Assembly: GCA_019188255.1 (NCBI GenBank)
Contig: JAETXT010000015.1
Coordinates: 1,178,001 to 1,242,000, forward strand
Direction of reading: 5' to 3'
Length of the DNA stretch: 64,000 nucleotides
Origin: Verticillium longisporum
Taxonomy: Eukaryota; Ascomycota; Sordariomycetes; Glomerellales; Plectosphaerellaceae
In this document: positions 45,582-55,527 of the stretch, one piece after another
How positions within the stretch are numbered: the first letter of the stretch is position 1
Layout: each line of letters opens with the position of its first letter
Translations under genes and position numbers: made by a program
Notes under the pieces: generated by a model
Database searches by the model: none
Told to the model about the DNA's origin: nothing
The model's input: the letters and a program-made list of their open reading frames with translations, nothing else

Positions 45582-46790
45582 ATGGGAGCCACTTGGAACC
45601 CAGCGCAAGACATGCCGAACCTTACAGGCAAGATCGCTCTTGTCACGGGCGCAAGGTAGAACACTCTTACGAGAGAACGAGGGCGCGTTCGTCTTTGCAT
45701 CTCGCTGACATCGCAAAGCACCGGGATAGGGTTCCAAATTGTTCGTAGGCTCGCCCAACGAGGAGCCAAGGTCTTCGCCACGACCCGGTCGGAGGAGAAA
45801 GCAGAGAAAGCTCGAGATGCCCTAAAGACTCGCCACCCCGATATCCCGGCGGGGGCCATTGAGTGGCTGCCACTCGATCTAACCAATCTTCAAAGGATCA
45901 GCGAAGTTTCAGAAGAGATTCGTAGTAAAGCTGATAGGCTCAATGTTCTGGGTAAGTTGCTCCAGATTCCAGTGGGGTTATCAGAGAATCATCAGCTCCT
46001 GACGTAGTGGCCTTCGCAAGTCCACAACGCGGCAACCGCCACACCGGTCCATCAGCTTGTGGACGGAAGATGGGAAAAGCACATGGCAGTCAGGTATGAC
46101 ACTTCCTAGTGGCCTTGGCGTAGAGCCTTGAACTGACGGAAATCTCATAGTGTCGTCGGGCCGTTTCTTTTGACGAACCGGTTATTGCCTCTCCTTCAGA
46201 AGACGGCCAAGATGCCGGGCGCCGACGTCAGGATCGTCACCTGCTCTTCAAACGCTCCACAAGTGTTCTTGCCAAAGGACTATCCCCTGCGTTTCGACTC
46301 GCCCTCGGCGCTTGCAGCATCAGTTTCTACTTACCCGTGGCACTGGCGATTTCTTGGGCGATTCGTCTTCGCCAGCGACATGATCCTGTACAGCGTGGCC
46401 AAGGCCGGAGCGGAAGTCTTCGCGTCGCAGCTCCAGAAGACACTTGATCAAAGCCATCTACCCATTTTGTCGTTGGTCGTCCACCCTGGCCCGACAGCGA
46501 CCGAAGGCTTGTTGGAGGTCAATGGTACTTTCATCAGAGCGGTCGCTCGCCTTGCTTTCCAGTCCGCAGAGCAGGCTGCCTCGTTGCACCTCTTTGCAGC
46601 CACGGCGGAACGGGTCCGCCAGCAGCCGGAGCAGTTCAAGAACGCTCTATTGGTACCGGGTGGCCAAACAATGAAGCTGCACCCAGTCACCTCGGATGGC
46701 AAGCAGGCCGGAGGACTGTGGGATACAGTCGACGGACAGTTGAATCAGTATCTCAAGGCGGACGGTCTCGCTCCACTGCAGGGTTGGTGA
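45582..46790 (+). CDS. Short-chain dehydrogenase/reductase (retinol dehydrogenase-like)
   Basis: NAD(P)-dependent oxidoreductase of the classical SDR superfamily, 339 aa; the substrate is unknown. Four exons are 45582-45655, 45719-45951, 46021-46093 and 46151-46790, with introns of 63, 69 and 57 bp, all in frame. The cofactor loop TGASTGIG (residues 22-29) is split by intron 1. HNAA (about 104-107) stabilises the central strand. Ser159/160 in VTCSSN and the active-site Tyr207 and Lys211 in YSVAK complete the catalytic set. The segment PTATEGLLEV follows the usual PG motif (HPGPTATEG). No signal peptide is seen. The gene is 267 bp downstream of the Zn2Cys6 regulator in the same orientation, which suggests local control. 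Confidence 0.9.
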
Positions 46791-47290
46791 TGGGTTTCTT
46801 CTGCTGATACTGTGATGCCCTGGAAATATGGCAAGATGCGTAGATAGTTAATGGAAGTGGTCGATGGAAGTGGAGGCAGTCGGTTGACTCGGTCACTGTA
46901 GATTTGTGGTAGGTGCCTACCAGATACCTACCCAAACTAGGTACCTACCTTACCTTAGGCAGGTGGTTGCAAGAATAAGGACAGTGCTTGCCCAGTCTTC
47001 CCGGTCAAGCCGGTGTGTACCTTGATCACTGGTTGTGAGGCAGGTGGGTCTGATCCCCACCCCCGTCTGTGCTTTCCTGGGGCTTGAGCCGACATGAGGC
47101 AGGCATTGACCTGTCTTGGCCCTCGACAGCCCCGCGAATGCCGCAACAAGCCGAAACAGCATCACCGTTGCAGACCGACCCCTCGGCAGGCACCCTCTAC
47201 CTTCTTCTCCTCTTCTCATAGACTCCCTTCACTTGCAACTCTGTCAAAGAAACACCATCGTGATTTTTCTCCAATAGACATATCGTCACA
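46791..47290. other. Intergenic region with AGGTACCT motifs
   Basis: 500 bp, the promoter and leader of the E1 beta gene. At 46908-46965 it carries a dense block of GGTAGGTGCCTACC- and AGGTACCTACC-type inverted motifs. No gene is seen. Confidence 0.55.
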
Positions 47291-48566
47291 ATGAAGCTGT
47301 CTCCATTACGCAATGCCGCCAGGAGAGCGCTGGCGCCCTCCAGGACATCCTGCCTCACATCTTCGCTCGCCCCGTCCCTGACGCTCCTCTCACGAAACTA
47401 CTCCTCCCATGCTCCCAATGCAAAGCTCAACCTTCCGATAGACTATGCGAAAACATCCCTCCTTGCCCACTCGTCCCAGACGGCGCTGGCCACGACCGAT
47501 CTACCCCCGAAGCCCGCGCCGGCCCCACAAAGAAGATGAACCTCTTCCAGGCTGTCAACGACGCTCTCTCTACAGCCCTCGCCCAGGACGATGCAGTCAT
47601 GGTCTTTGGCGAGGATGTCGCCTTTGGCGGCGTCTTCCGCTGCACGATGAAGCTCGCCGAGACATACGGCAACGACCGCGTCTTCAACACACCTCTCACC
47701 GAGCAGGGCATTATGGGCTTTGCCATTGGCGCCGCCGCCGAGGGTATGCGTCCCGTCGCCGAGATTCAATTTGCCGACTACGTCTACCCGGCCTTTGACC
47801 AGCTTGTCAACGAGGCGGCCAAGTACCGATACCGCGAGGGTGCCTGCGGCCGCAGCGTCGGCGGTCTCACCGTCCGCATGCCCTGCGGCAGTGTCGGCCA
47901 CGGCGCCATGTACCACTCCCAGTCGCCCGAAAGCCTGTTCACCCACATTCCCGGCCTACGCGTCGTCGTGCCGCGCTCGCCGCTCCAGGCCAAGGGTCTC
48001 CTGCTCGCCGCCATCCAGAGCAACGACCCCGTCGTGTTCATGGAGCCCAAAATCCTCTACCGCGCCGCCGTCGAGCAGGTCCCCACCGCTCCCTATACGC
48101 TGCCCCTCGGCAAGGCCGAGATCCTGAAGGAGGGCAAGGACGTCACTGTCATTTCGTATGGCCAGCCCCTGTACACGTGCATGTCGGCGATTCAGCGTGC
48201 TGAAGAGGAGCTCGGCATCTCCGTGGAGCTCATCGACCTGCGCACCATCTACCCCTGGGACAAGGAGACGGTCTTCAACAGCGTGCGCAAGACAGGCCAC
48301 TGCGTTGTCGTGCACGAGGCCATGGTGAACGCCGGCACGGGCGCCGAGGTGGCAGCCGCGATTCAGGAGGACCCCGACACGTTCAACCGCCTCGAGGCGC
48401 CAGTGGCGAGGGTTGCTGGTTGGAGCATCCACACGCCTCTGCTGTATGAGCGTTTCAACGTGCCAGACGTTGCCAGTGAGTTTGACTTGTTCGGGTTTCT
48501 CAAAGAGACTTCGGCTGATCTTGAACAGGGATATACGACAGCATCAAGCGGGTGCTGGATTACTGA
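47291..48566 (+). CDS. Branched-chain 2-oxoacid dehydrogenase E1 beta subunit, with frameshift
   Basis: Mitochondrial matrix E1 beta subunit of the branched-chain 2-oxoacid dehydrogenase complex (valine, leucine and isoleucine breakdown). The ATG at 47291 opens a basic presequence (MKLSPLRNAARRALAPSRTS) followed by NYSSHAPNAKLNLPIDYAK. The conserved core starts KKMNLFQAVNDALSTALAQD and contains VFGEDVAFGGVFRCT, FNTPLTEQGIMGFAIG, EIQFADYVYPAFDQ, HGAMYHSQSPE and VVHEAMVNAGTGAEV. Presequence and core are in different frames: one C is missing from the C run at 47504-47508, where DLPPEARAGPTKKMNL would otherwise be continuous. Exon 1 ends at 48475, and exon 2 (48529-48566) adds RIYDSIKRVLDY after a 53-bp intron. 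With the frame closed, the length would be about 407 aa, normal for the family. Confidence 0.9.
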
Positions 48567-49124
48567 CGGAACTGGAGGAATGTGGTGGGGAGCGGCAGAC
48601 CTGAAATGTTATTTGCGCAGGCGTTGGTTGATGCACAAAATCATAGAGAAGATCAATCTGAACGAAGCTACACCCATGATGCGAGTTCTGTGAGCTCCAT
48701 TATTCCATGCCAGGCACGACCATGACTTGTCAGGATTGAGTAACCTGTTCGACCGGCAACTAGGTTGGTCTCAATAAAGGCACAGTGTTGTTGACATTCT
48801 CGAAGCTATGTGATGTCGTACGCCAGGGGCACCGAATTGCAGAAGAGAAGACTACGTCTTACCATCTGTGGATAAGGTACCTTAGGTGGCTACCGTCGGC
48901 CCCACCAAGTTGAGTGACGCCGGCGAATCTTCGGTCCAGTAGACACCAGTGACCTCAAGCTTGGTTGTGGTTGCGCCCCTCGAGACGGATGCCCCGCATT
49001 ACGTTACTGTCGCTCGTTTCAACGGGAGCTCTACCACCAAACCGTCCAGACCTTGCAACCAGATCGGCCGCCCTCCAATCCTCAGTGGCTTTTGTAAGTT
49101 CACGTGCACAACTCCCAATACACC
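48567..49124. other. Intergenic region
   Basis: 558 bp between the E1 beta stop and the capping-protein ATG. It includes GGTACCTTAGGTGG near 48877, another member of the AGGTACCT motif set, but no gene. Confidence 0.55.
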
Positions 49125-50282
49125 ATGTCTGAGGTCGAGACTGTCTCGGCCTTTGTCGAGGGCGCCCCTCCCGGCGAGGTAAGTCGCGCAGCCTCCCCTC
49201 ATAGCTCCAGCCAAGCTGACCCAGACCGAAGCTCGCAGATGTCATTGCAGGTACTTCGTACACCTCCGACGACCCGACCTCTCGTTCCCGCATACTGACA
49301 CGGTGCAAGACATCAAGTCCCTCACCATTGACAGTCCCAACATTGTTGCGAACCTCGCTCCCGCCTTTGAGAAGTACAACGAGGAGCAACTTATCACCGT
49401 GAAGCTGCCCGGAAGCAGCCAGTCCGTCCGTCACACCAGTCGCCCTGAAATTGGCAGGATTGCTTGGCTTACGGACATCCGCAGGTTATCATCAGCGCGC
49501 ACAACGCCCTCGGCCAGGGACAATACTTTGACGTCGAGAGCAGCTCGAGCTTCACATTCGATCACCCCACACAGGTCCGGACCACGATCCCAGCCCGGTG
49601 AACATCAGTTGACGAGTCGCTACAGAAAGCCAGCAATGTGCAATCCTACGTTCTCGAGGGCGCGCAATCTGACCTGGTGTAAGGGGCTTTCCGTGGATGT
49701 CCCTCTCGCACGAAACACGACTGACAGCCTGCAGCAAGTCGACCTTGAAGAGTCTCGGCCCCTACGTCAAGGAGCACTTTGCCAACGCCGCCTACGGTGT
49801 CTACCCCATCGAGGAAGACTCCAAGGTGGCCGTCGTTATCGTTTCAAACAAGTACAGCCCCAACAATTTCTGGTAAGGCTGATCCACGATCCCTCCCCTT
49901 TTTCACGCCGCACATGCTGACATCATCCAGGAACGGCCGATGGCGCTCCGTCTACACCTTCGACCCGGCATCGGGTGCCCTCGAGGGGTCTATCAAGGTC
50001 GACGTCCATTACTACGAGGACGGTAACGTGCGCCTTCTCACCGACCGACCCTCGACGGCGTCCGTGTCCTCAGGCACCGGCGCCGGCATCGTCAAGGAGA
50101 TCTCGGCGGCAGAGAAGAAGTACCAGGACGAGCTGAACAGAGGGTTCACGAATCTCAGCGAGGGCACGTTCAAGGGTCTGCGGAGACAGCTGCCGGTGAC
50201 GAGACAGAAGATTGAGTGGGACAAGGTAACCAGCTACCGGTTAGGCCAGGACATTGGCGGTGGCAGCGGCTCGCGGCGGTGA
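49125..50282 (+). CDS. CAP1: F-actin-capping protein subunit alpha
   Basis: Alpha subunit of the heterodimeric capping protein that blocks actin barbed ends at cortical patches. Seven exons: 49125-49178, 49232-49250 (only 19 bp), 49310-49425, 49485-49574, 49626-49678, 49735-49872 and 49931-50282; six introns of 51-59 bp; 273 aa. The joined protein reads MSEVETVSAFVEGAPPGE|LADVIA|DIKSLTIDSP, then FEKYNEEQLITVKLPGSSQS|VIISAHNALGQGQYFDVESS and KSTLKSLGPYVKEHF. The conserved blocks YGVYPIEEDSKVAVVIVSNK and FWNGRWRSVYTFD identify the family, and the C-terminal tentacle region is LNRGFTNLSEGTFKGLRRQL plus LPVTRQKIEWDKV. A short basic Gly/Arg tail ends it. The intron density is the highest in the window, as is common for this gene in fungi. 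Confidence 0.95.
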
Positions 50283-50883
50283 GGTGGCCTGAGGCGAGCT
50301 AGGCAGAAGGTGGTGACGATACGCTCAGTTGATGAGACTCAGATACAAGGCGGAAATAAGAAGAATACCATGCCATATTGATGACTTCACATGAAAAGGA
50401 CCAACTCCCGGCCTGGATGCCGACGGAGCGTCGCGCACTGGGTTGCGCGTGGTTGTATCACAAGTGGCCGGCCAAGCACATGCGTTCCTGGCTCGGGGGC
50501 GGGGCAATTTCCCAGCGGAGCCGGAATCCCGAACGCTTTCCGACTCCACGCTACCCTGCTCTATCGCCAATCAGGAGTCAACATCAACAATTTCAGCACT
50601 TCTGATTCGTCAAAACAGGGACAATGTCTGTTGACCCTAGACGACCCGAGCTTATCGGTAATTCCCCCAATTTTCCTCCAGGACCCTCGAACTCATCCAG
50701 CTCCATCAATCTCAACAACCTGCCGAACAGCATCTTCTGGCCTGATCTCCCGCTCTGCCCCAGTCGCTCGTCGCAAGAACAAACCGGATCCATCGTCTAA
50801 TCGCTCGCCGCGGCCCTCGCATCCCAACTCCGAATCATCACCGAGACAAGAGCCTAAGGCCAGATCGTCAGAAATCCGTCAAG
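50283..50883. other. Intergenic region, cytochrome b5 promoter and leader
   Basis: 601 bp. The last about 250 bases are C/A-rich and resemble a long leader of the cytochrome b5 gene. ORFs here run into the b5 region in the wrong frame. No gene is supported. Confidence 0.5.
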
Positions 50884-51485
50884 ATGGGCGCCGAATTCAC
50901 CTTCCAGGATGTGGCCGAGCACAACACCAAGAACGACCTCTACATGGTCGTCCACGACAAGGTCTACGACTGCACCAAGTTCGTCGACGAGCACCCGTGA
51001 GTTTTCCCCAAGGCTGCAAAACCCCACGCCAGCGCCGGGCCCCTCTCTCACACACCGACTAACCCCTATTTCCCTTCACAGCGGCGGCGAGGAGGTCATG
51101 CTTGACGTCGGCGGCCAGGACGCCACAGAGGCTTTCGAGGACGTGGGTCACAGCGACGAGGCGCGCGACACGCTTGCGCAGCTCGAGGTCGGCACCCTGA
51201 AGAGGCTGGTACGTACCATTTTCTCTGACAGCCCTACGCTCCGTTACCCCTCGGGTCTCGCTCCCCGCGATGAAACCAAGAGCAGAAGAAACTGACAGTG
51301 CTCCGCGCCAGGCCGGCGACCCTGCCCCCAACAAGCCCGCCGCCAGCACGTCCAGCTCCAGCAACAACGCCGACACCTCTGGCATCGGCATCGGCCTGTA
51401 CGCCGTCCTCCTCGTCGGCGGCGCCGTCGCCTACGGCGCGTACCAGTACCTGCAGCAGCAGCAGCAGCAGCAGCCCTCGGCTTAA
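50884..51485 (+). CDS. CYB5: Cytochrome b5, tail-anchored
   Basis: Microsomal cytochrome b5, an electron donor to fatty-acid desaturases, sterol enzymes and some P450s at the ER. Exons 50884-50996, 51082-51208 and 51312-51485 (introns 85 and 103 bp) give 137 aa. The heme-binding domain shows DLYMVVHDKVYDCTKFVDEH then PGGEEVMLDVGGQDATEAFE; His37 and His61 (GHSDEA) are the axial ligands. A Ser/Asn/Pro linker leads to a C-terminal membrane anchor (IGIGLYAVLLVGGAVAYGAY, about 105-124), placing the protein as a tail-anchored ER protein. After the anchor come seven glutamines encoded by a pure CAG run, then PSA. The polyglutamine tail is an oddity; the rest is standard. Confidence 0.95.
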
Positions 51486-53365
51486 ATGACGGGCGGCTTC
51501 TGTACGAATCATGTCTTCACACACCATTATACACACACAGACGGACTCACGACGGTGCCGGTCCGGCAGAGGTGGAGCGATATGTGCATCCTCTTCGACA
51601 GCGGGGCCCAGGCTTGCTTTCTGCTGTCGGGAGAGCGCAGGAGGTCGCTGCCGCCGCGCATGTCGCGGCGGACTGGGAGGGCTGTGATTTAGGCGTTTCC
51701 TAGTTCTGAAGCCACCGAGGGGGTTCGGTTCGGCTTCATGGGACGCTCGTCAGCGAGATAGAATCTTTTTAATATAACCATGTTACTTGATGGATTGATG
51801 ATTGCGGACTGTTCGTCGAGGCTGCTGCCAACGTTCCGTCATGGTTGCTACGAGCATATGTCGTTGAAGAGCTGTGAATATCCATCCCGCATACTCGCTT
51901 CTTAGTCGCCTGCGCTCATCGAGCGCCGTGCTGCAAGTGCCTTCAACTGTACGTTCATGGCGGGGACTGAGCGTTTCGATAGCTTTGACTATGGATCATT
52001 GGCATTGCCCGCGATATTACTTGATAGATGGCGTTCAGATTCACTGACCAGCCTCAATGAGAATAGGTTATGAGGGACTTGTGGATGATCAGTTCAGAGG
52101 CCATGTCCTGTCTTTTGGTTGGTGCTATCTACTTATGCGTATCGACTTTCGATCATGGTTGATGTCAAACAGGGCTCACCTCTGTCAACATTTCACTGTA
52201 TGAACCATACATGAATTGTAGATCGCAGGCCTACAATTGAATAACATGCCCTTCTCGTAGATCTAAAAGTAGCAAAACTTCGACAGTCCCCTAATTTGAA
52301 CCAAAAGACCACCAGAAACCATCGCCAACATACTCGACCAGTATTACCTTGAATTGACGACTTTGATCAGTGCAACCCGTCCAGAGCAGCGGATACCCAC
52401 TCCCCTGTGCACGTCCCTCACTGCACCGTTAGCGCCGACAGACGGTGCTTACTAAGGACCCAGATCCCTGCCTGGATCTTAGCTTTCGGAGCACCATGTC
52501 CAGGCCCACTGACGACCTGCATGTCCCATCCAGCAGAAAGGCAATCTCGAACCCTTCCGAAAGAACAGTTTGCAACCATCACCACGGCCAGTCCTGGCAC
52601 GACACGACTTTACGGATCGCTCGAAGGATTGCCAAGCAACAAGTCATCCTCGACAACGAAGCTGCCGACCGGAAGAAAGCTTCTCGCAGGCGGACCGACG
52701 ATAGAGAAGCTCCTCGCAGGCGTACCGACGATAAAGAAGCTCCCACCCTAGCTTCGGCCTCGACAAGCGCCTCACTCCGCGAACGCGACTCCGTCAGCGC
52801 ACACGACTCAGTCAACGCCCGCAGGAAGAGGTCCGTCTTCCTCCAGAACGCTCTTGGGAAGTTCAGCCAGCACTCCGATCTTAAAATACTTCGCCAGCCC
52901 GTCGTCGAGCAGCCTGACCCTTCGGCGCCCGCGACCAGGCGCATTCAGGACGACGCGGCGACTACTCGAGCCTGCAAGTAGACGATCGAGCCCGAATCGC
53001 CTGAGGCTGCTGTCTAGCCAAGCTCCAGTGTCGCCGACGGCAGCGCGTTAGTGAAGGCGCATTGAGGAAGCTCTCTGGCTGCTTGAGGTGCCGAACAGGA
53101 CGACATCCGAGTCTTGGGGACTGTCGACCTAGTCGGGCTTTGGTCGGACCGTTTCACCAATCGTCTGGCGAAGACCTGGAATAGAGACCGCCGACAAGTC
53201 ACCGTCTGAATATTTGATTTCTTCTGAACGGCCAGGAAGGAGAGAGGGCGGCATCCTTCGCATCGCCTTGGGTGCATCACCTCTGCACACCCGACGAAGG
53301 ACCCCTGTTCCTGGACAAATCCTCATCACGGGCCCTCCCCTCATCGCCACTACAGAACCGCGATC
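51486..53365. other. Intergenic region with one orphan ORF
   Basis: About 1.9 kb between cytochrome b5 and TFIIE beta. The first kilobase (51700-52400) is AT-richer than the surroundings and has no ORF worth calling. The ORF at 52496-52981 is given separately. Confidence 0.5.
52496..52981 (+). CDS. Hypothetical Arg-rich protein, orphan
   Basis: A single open frame of 161 codons from the ATG at 52496. The product is basic and rich in Arg, Ser, Ala and Asp, with RIARRIAKQQ and a duplicated RRRTDDREAP/RRRTDDKEAP segment. The duplication reflects a 30-bp DNA repeat (period from 52685 to 52715). No domain, signal peptide or membrane segment is seen, and I recognise no family. It may be a young gene or a chance ORF in GC-rich DNA; no intron is needed. 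Confidence 0.35.
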   Translation: MSRPTDDLHVPSSRKAISNPSERTVCNHHHGQSWHDTTLRIARRIAKQQVILDNEAADRKKASRRRTDDREAPRRRTDDKEAPTLASASTSASLRERDSVSAHDSVNARRKRSVFLQNALGKFSQHSDLKILRQPVVEQPDPSAPATRRIQDDAATTRACK

Positions 53366-54199
53366 ATGTCGTACCTCGAGAAGCAAAAGGCCGGCTTCAG
53401 CAGCTCCCTCGCCTCGGCGTCGGGCAAGCTGAGCGTCAAGACGTCCGCCTTCACGCCGACGCCGGCGCCGGTCAAGAAGGAGCCGAAGCGCAAGATCCCC
53501 GTCGACGGCGACGACAACATCAACACGATCATCCTGCTCATGACGTACATCCACGAGTACCTGCGCGCGCAGACGGAGCCGAAAAAGGCGCAAGACATCA
53601 TCGACAATCTCGAAAAGGAGGGCCACCTGCGCAACCCCAGCCTGTCCAAGTGCCAGCGCATCATCGACGTGCTGCGGCACCAGACGGTCGTCCAGTTCAA
53701 GGCCGACCCGTCGCTGACGGAGCAGAAATGGGACTCGGGCACGTACTTCTACCTCGGCAAGCTCGGCGGCATCAAGGACAAGGTCGGCCTGCTGGGCCAC
53801 CTGCAGGCGAAGAGCAGCATGGAGCCGCTGCTGTACAAGGAGCTCAAGGAGGGGTGGCCGCAGTGCGACGCCGCGCTCGCCGAGCTCAAGCGCGAGAACA
53901 AGATCATCACCGTCGAGGACAAGAAGACGATCAAGCACATCTTCATCGACGACCCGACGCTGCGCCACACGGTCGAGGACGATTTCAAAAACATGTGGAA
54001 GCGCGTCGTCGTGCCGAGCAACGACGATATCGTCAAGAAGCTCGTCGCGGCCGGGCAGAAGCCGGCGAGTGCCGACCCGAACCTCGTTAAGAAGATCGAC
54101 ACGAAGAAGATCAAGAAGAGGGCGAACCGGCGGTCGGCCATGACGACCAACGTGCACATGCAGCATCTGCTCAAGGATTTCAGCGGCGGCAAGAAATGA
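53366..54199 (+). CDS. TFA2: Transcription initiation factor IIE subunit beta
   Basis: TFIIE beta, a general RNA polymerase II factor that helps place TFIIH and stabilise the open promoter complex. It is a single exon of 277 aa, in the usual size range for fungal Tfa2. The Ser/Lys-rich N-terminus is followed by a tandem winged-helix core: TIILLMTYIHEYLRAQTEP with KKAQDIIDNL in wing 1, then VGLLGHLQAKSSMEPLLYKE and GWPQCDAALAELKRENKIIT in wing 2, next to IKHIFIDDPTLRHTVEDDFK. The basic C-terminal end, KKIDTKKIKKRANRR then TTNVHMQHLLKDFS, is typical. No intron is needed. It lies tail to tail with the DsbA/FrnE-like gene. Confidence 0.92.
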   Translation: MSYLEKQKAGFSSSLASASGKLSVKTSAFTPTPAPVKKEPKRKIPVDGDDNINTIILLMTYIHEYLRAQTEPKKAQDIIDNLEKEGHLRNPSLSKCQRIIDVLRHQTVVQFKADPSLTEQKWDSGTYFYLGKLGGIKDKVGLLGHLQAKSSMEPLLYKELKEGWPQCDAALAELKRENKIITVEDKKTIKHIFIDDPTLRHTVEDDFKNMWKRVVVPSNDDIVKKLVAAGQKPASADPNLVKKIDTKKIKKRANRRSAMTTNVHMQHLLKDFSGGKK

Positions 54200-54553
54200 G
54201 CTGGCGCCCCTGCCAGGCCTTGCAGGGCTACCATGGCATGGCCGGGTTGCGGGATGAGCTACACGGCAGACAGGCGTTTCCTGATTTTGGCGTTGGGTTG
54301 GTGTTCTTCACGTTGTGAAGGGTTAAAAGGCAAAGAAAAAAGCCTGTGTATAGGTATGTATAGACGGTGCAACCTAGCAGGTGCGGTAGGTATCAATGAT
54401 CAAAAGACAAAGCATCGTATGTGTTCCCACAGCTCCCTCCCCATGTCCCTGTCCCTCATAATGTTACAAATGACGCCCCACGCTTTGATCAAACCATATA
54501 TCCATCGCCTCCCATCTGACAAAAATTAGTACCACCCAAACCTAAGGAAGCCT
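54200..54553. other. Convergent 3' spacer
   Basis: 354 bp between the TFIIE beta and DsbA/FrnE-like stop codons, presumably both 3' UTRs. AT content rises near 54460-54530. No gene is seen. Confidence 0.55.
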
Positions 54554-55527
54554 TCATCCGTCTAGTATGCTCTTCAGCCACATGTCACTTCCTCGACTCC
54601 CCTGCCTCCTTGCCCCTTCGTGGTGACTGCCGCCGCCGCCACCGCCTGCTCCTCCAGCTGCGACTCCCCTCGCTGCCTTCTCGAAAACGCCCAGCAACAA
54701 GTCAACGCCCTGCATGCCGCCGACCCTCCATTGACCCTGTATGGTCATGGTCGGGACTCCCGCGACGCCCCTCTCGCCCCTCGCGCGCGCTGCCTCCTCG
54801 TCCGTCCCCCGTTGGCTCTCCTCACTCTCGAGTACGTCATGTGCGTCGGCGCGGTCTAGCCCCGCTTGCGCCGCGAGCTCGAGGAGAACCTCTCGATCGG
54901 AGACGTCGAGACATCGAGCAAAGTAGGCATTGTAGAGAGCGTCGAGAAAGCGGGACTGTGGTGTGGAATAGGCAGGCATGGCGCCGCGGGGCTGCGCGTA
55001 ACCGTGGCCGGGGACTGACGGGAAGGGCGCTGAGGAGCTTGTGGCTCTCGGAGATGGGGTCGATGCTGGCGAGGACGACTGGGAGCGAGCGAGGTGGCGG
55101 AGGAGCTGGTGGGCGGGGCGGGAGTTCCCTGCTGTGCCGGCCGTGAAGGACGCCGGGGATAGCGTCAGGCGGGCCTCCAGGGCGGCGGTTGTGAGGCGGG
55201 ACTGAATATCTGGCGCAAAGGGGTAAAGGGGCGCTCGGGGTTGGTCTGGTGTGTGTGTGTCAGTGAGAATGGCTCGTGCTTTCTAGGCGAGGACGGAGGG
55301 GGACATGGCAGAGACAGGAGAGACGTGAAGGACCAGAACAGCGGAAGAGGGGCCATACTAGTTGGAGGCAAGTTGGGGTACAGGTAGAAGGGCTTCCACA
55401 CGACGTGGAAGACGGTATTAGGGTCGCGCTCGCGGTGCAGGGCGATGGCGCGGTCGAGATTGGCTTTGGCAATGTAGCACCAGGGACAAAGGGTGTCGAA
55501 AACGACTTCGATGTGGATCGTGACCAT
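54554..55527 (-). CDS. DsbA/FrnE-like thioredoxin-fold oxidoreductase
   Basis: Protein of the DSBA-like thioredoxin family (FrnE/2-hydroxychromene-isomerase group), 274 aa, probably a cytosolic disulfide or glutathione-linked oxidoreductase; the substrate is unknown. Exon 1 is 55359-55527 and exon 2 is 54554-55209, separated by a 149-bp intron. The CPWC redox motif is at residues 14-17 in VVFDTLCPWCYIAKANLD. WKPFYLYPNLPPT joins to NIQSRLTTAALEARL, then GNSRPAHQLLRHLARSQ, RFLDALYNAYFARCLDVSD and LLELAAQAGLD. The substrate-binding cis-Pro lies in GVAGVPTMTIQGQWRVGG. A Ser/Pro-rich insert interrupts the helical domain, and a Gly-rich stretch (AAGGAGGGGGG) precedes the C-terminus. The start was taken at MVTIHIEV, immediately before the first strand. 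Confidence 0.88.

Noticed and set aside
53129..54166. 345-codon minus-strand ORF opposite TFIIE beta
   Set aside because: Antisense shadow of the single-exon TFIIE beta gene, with no domain of its own.
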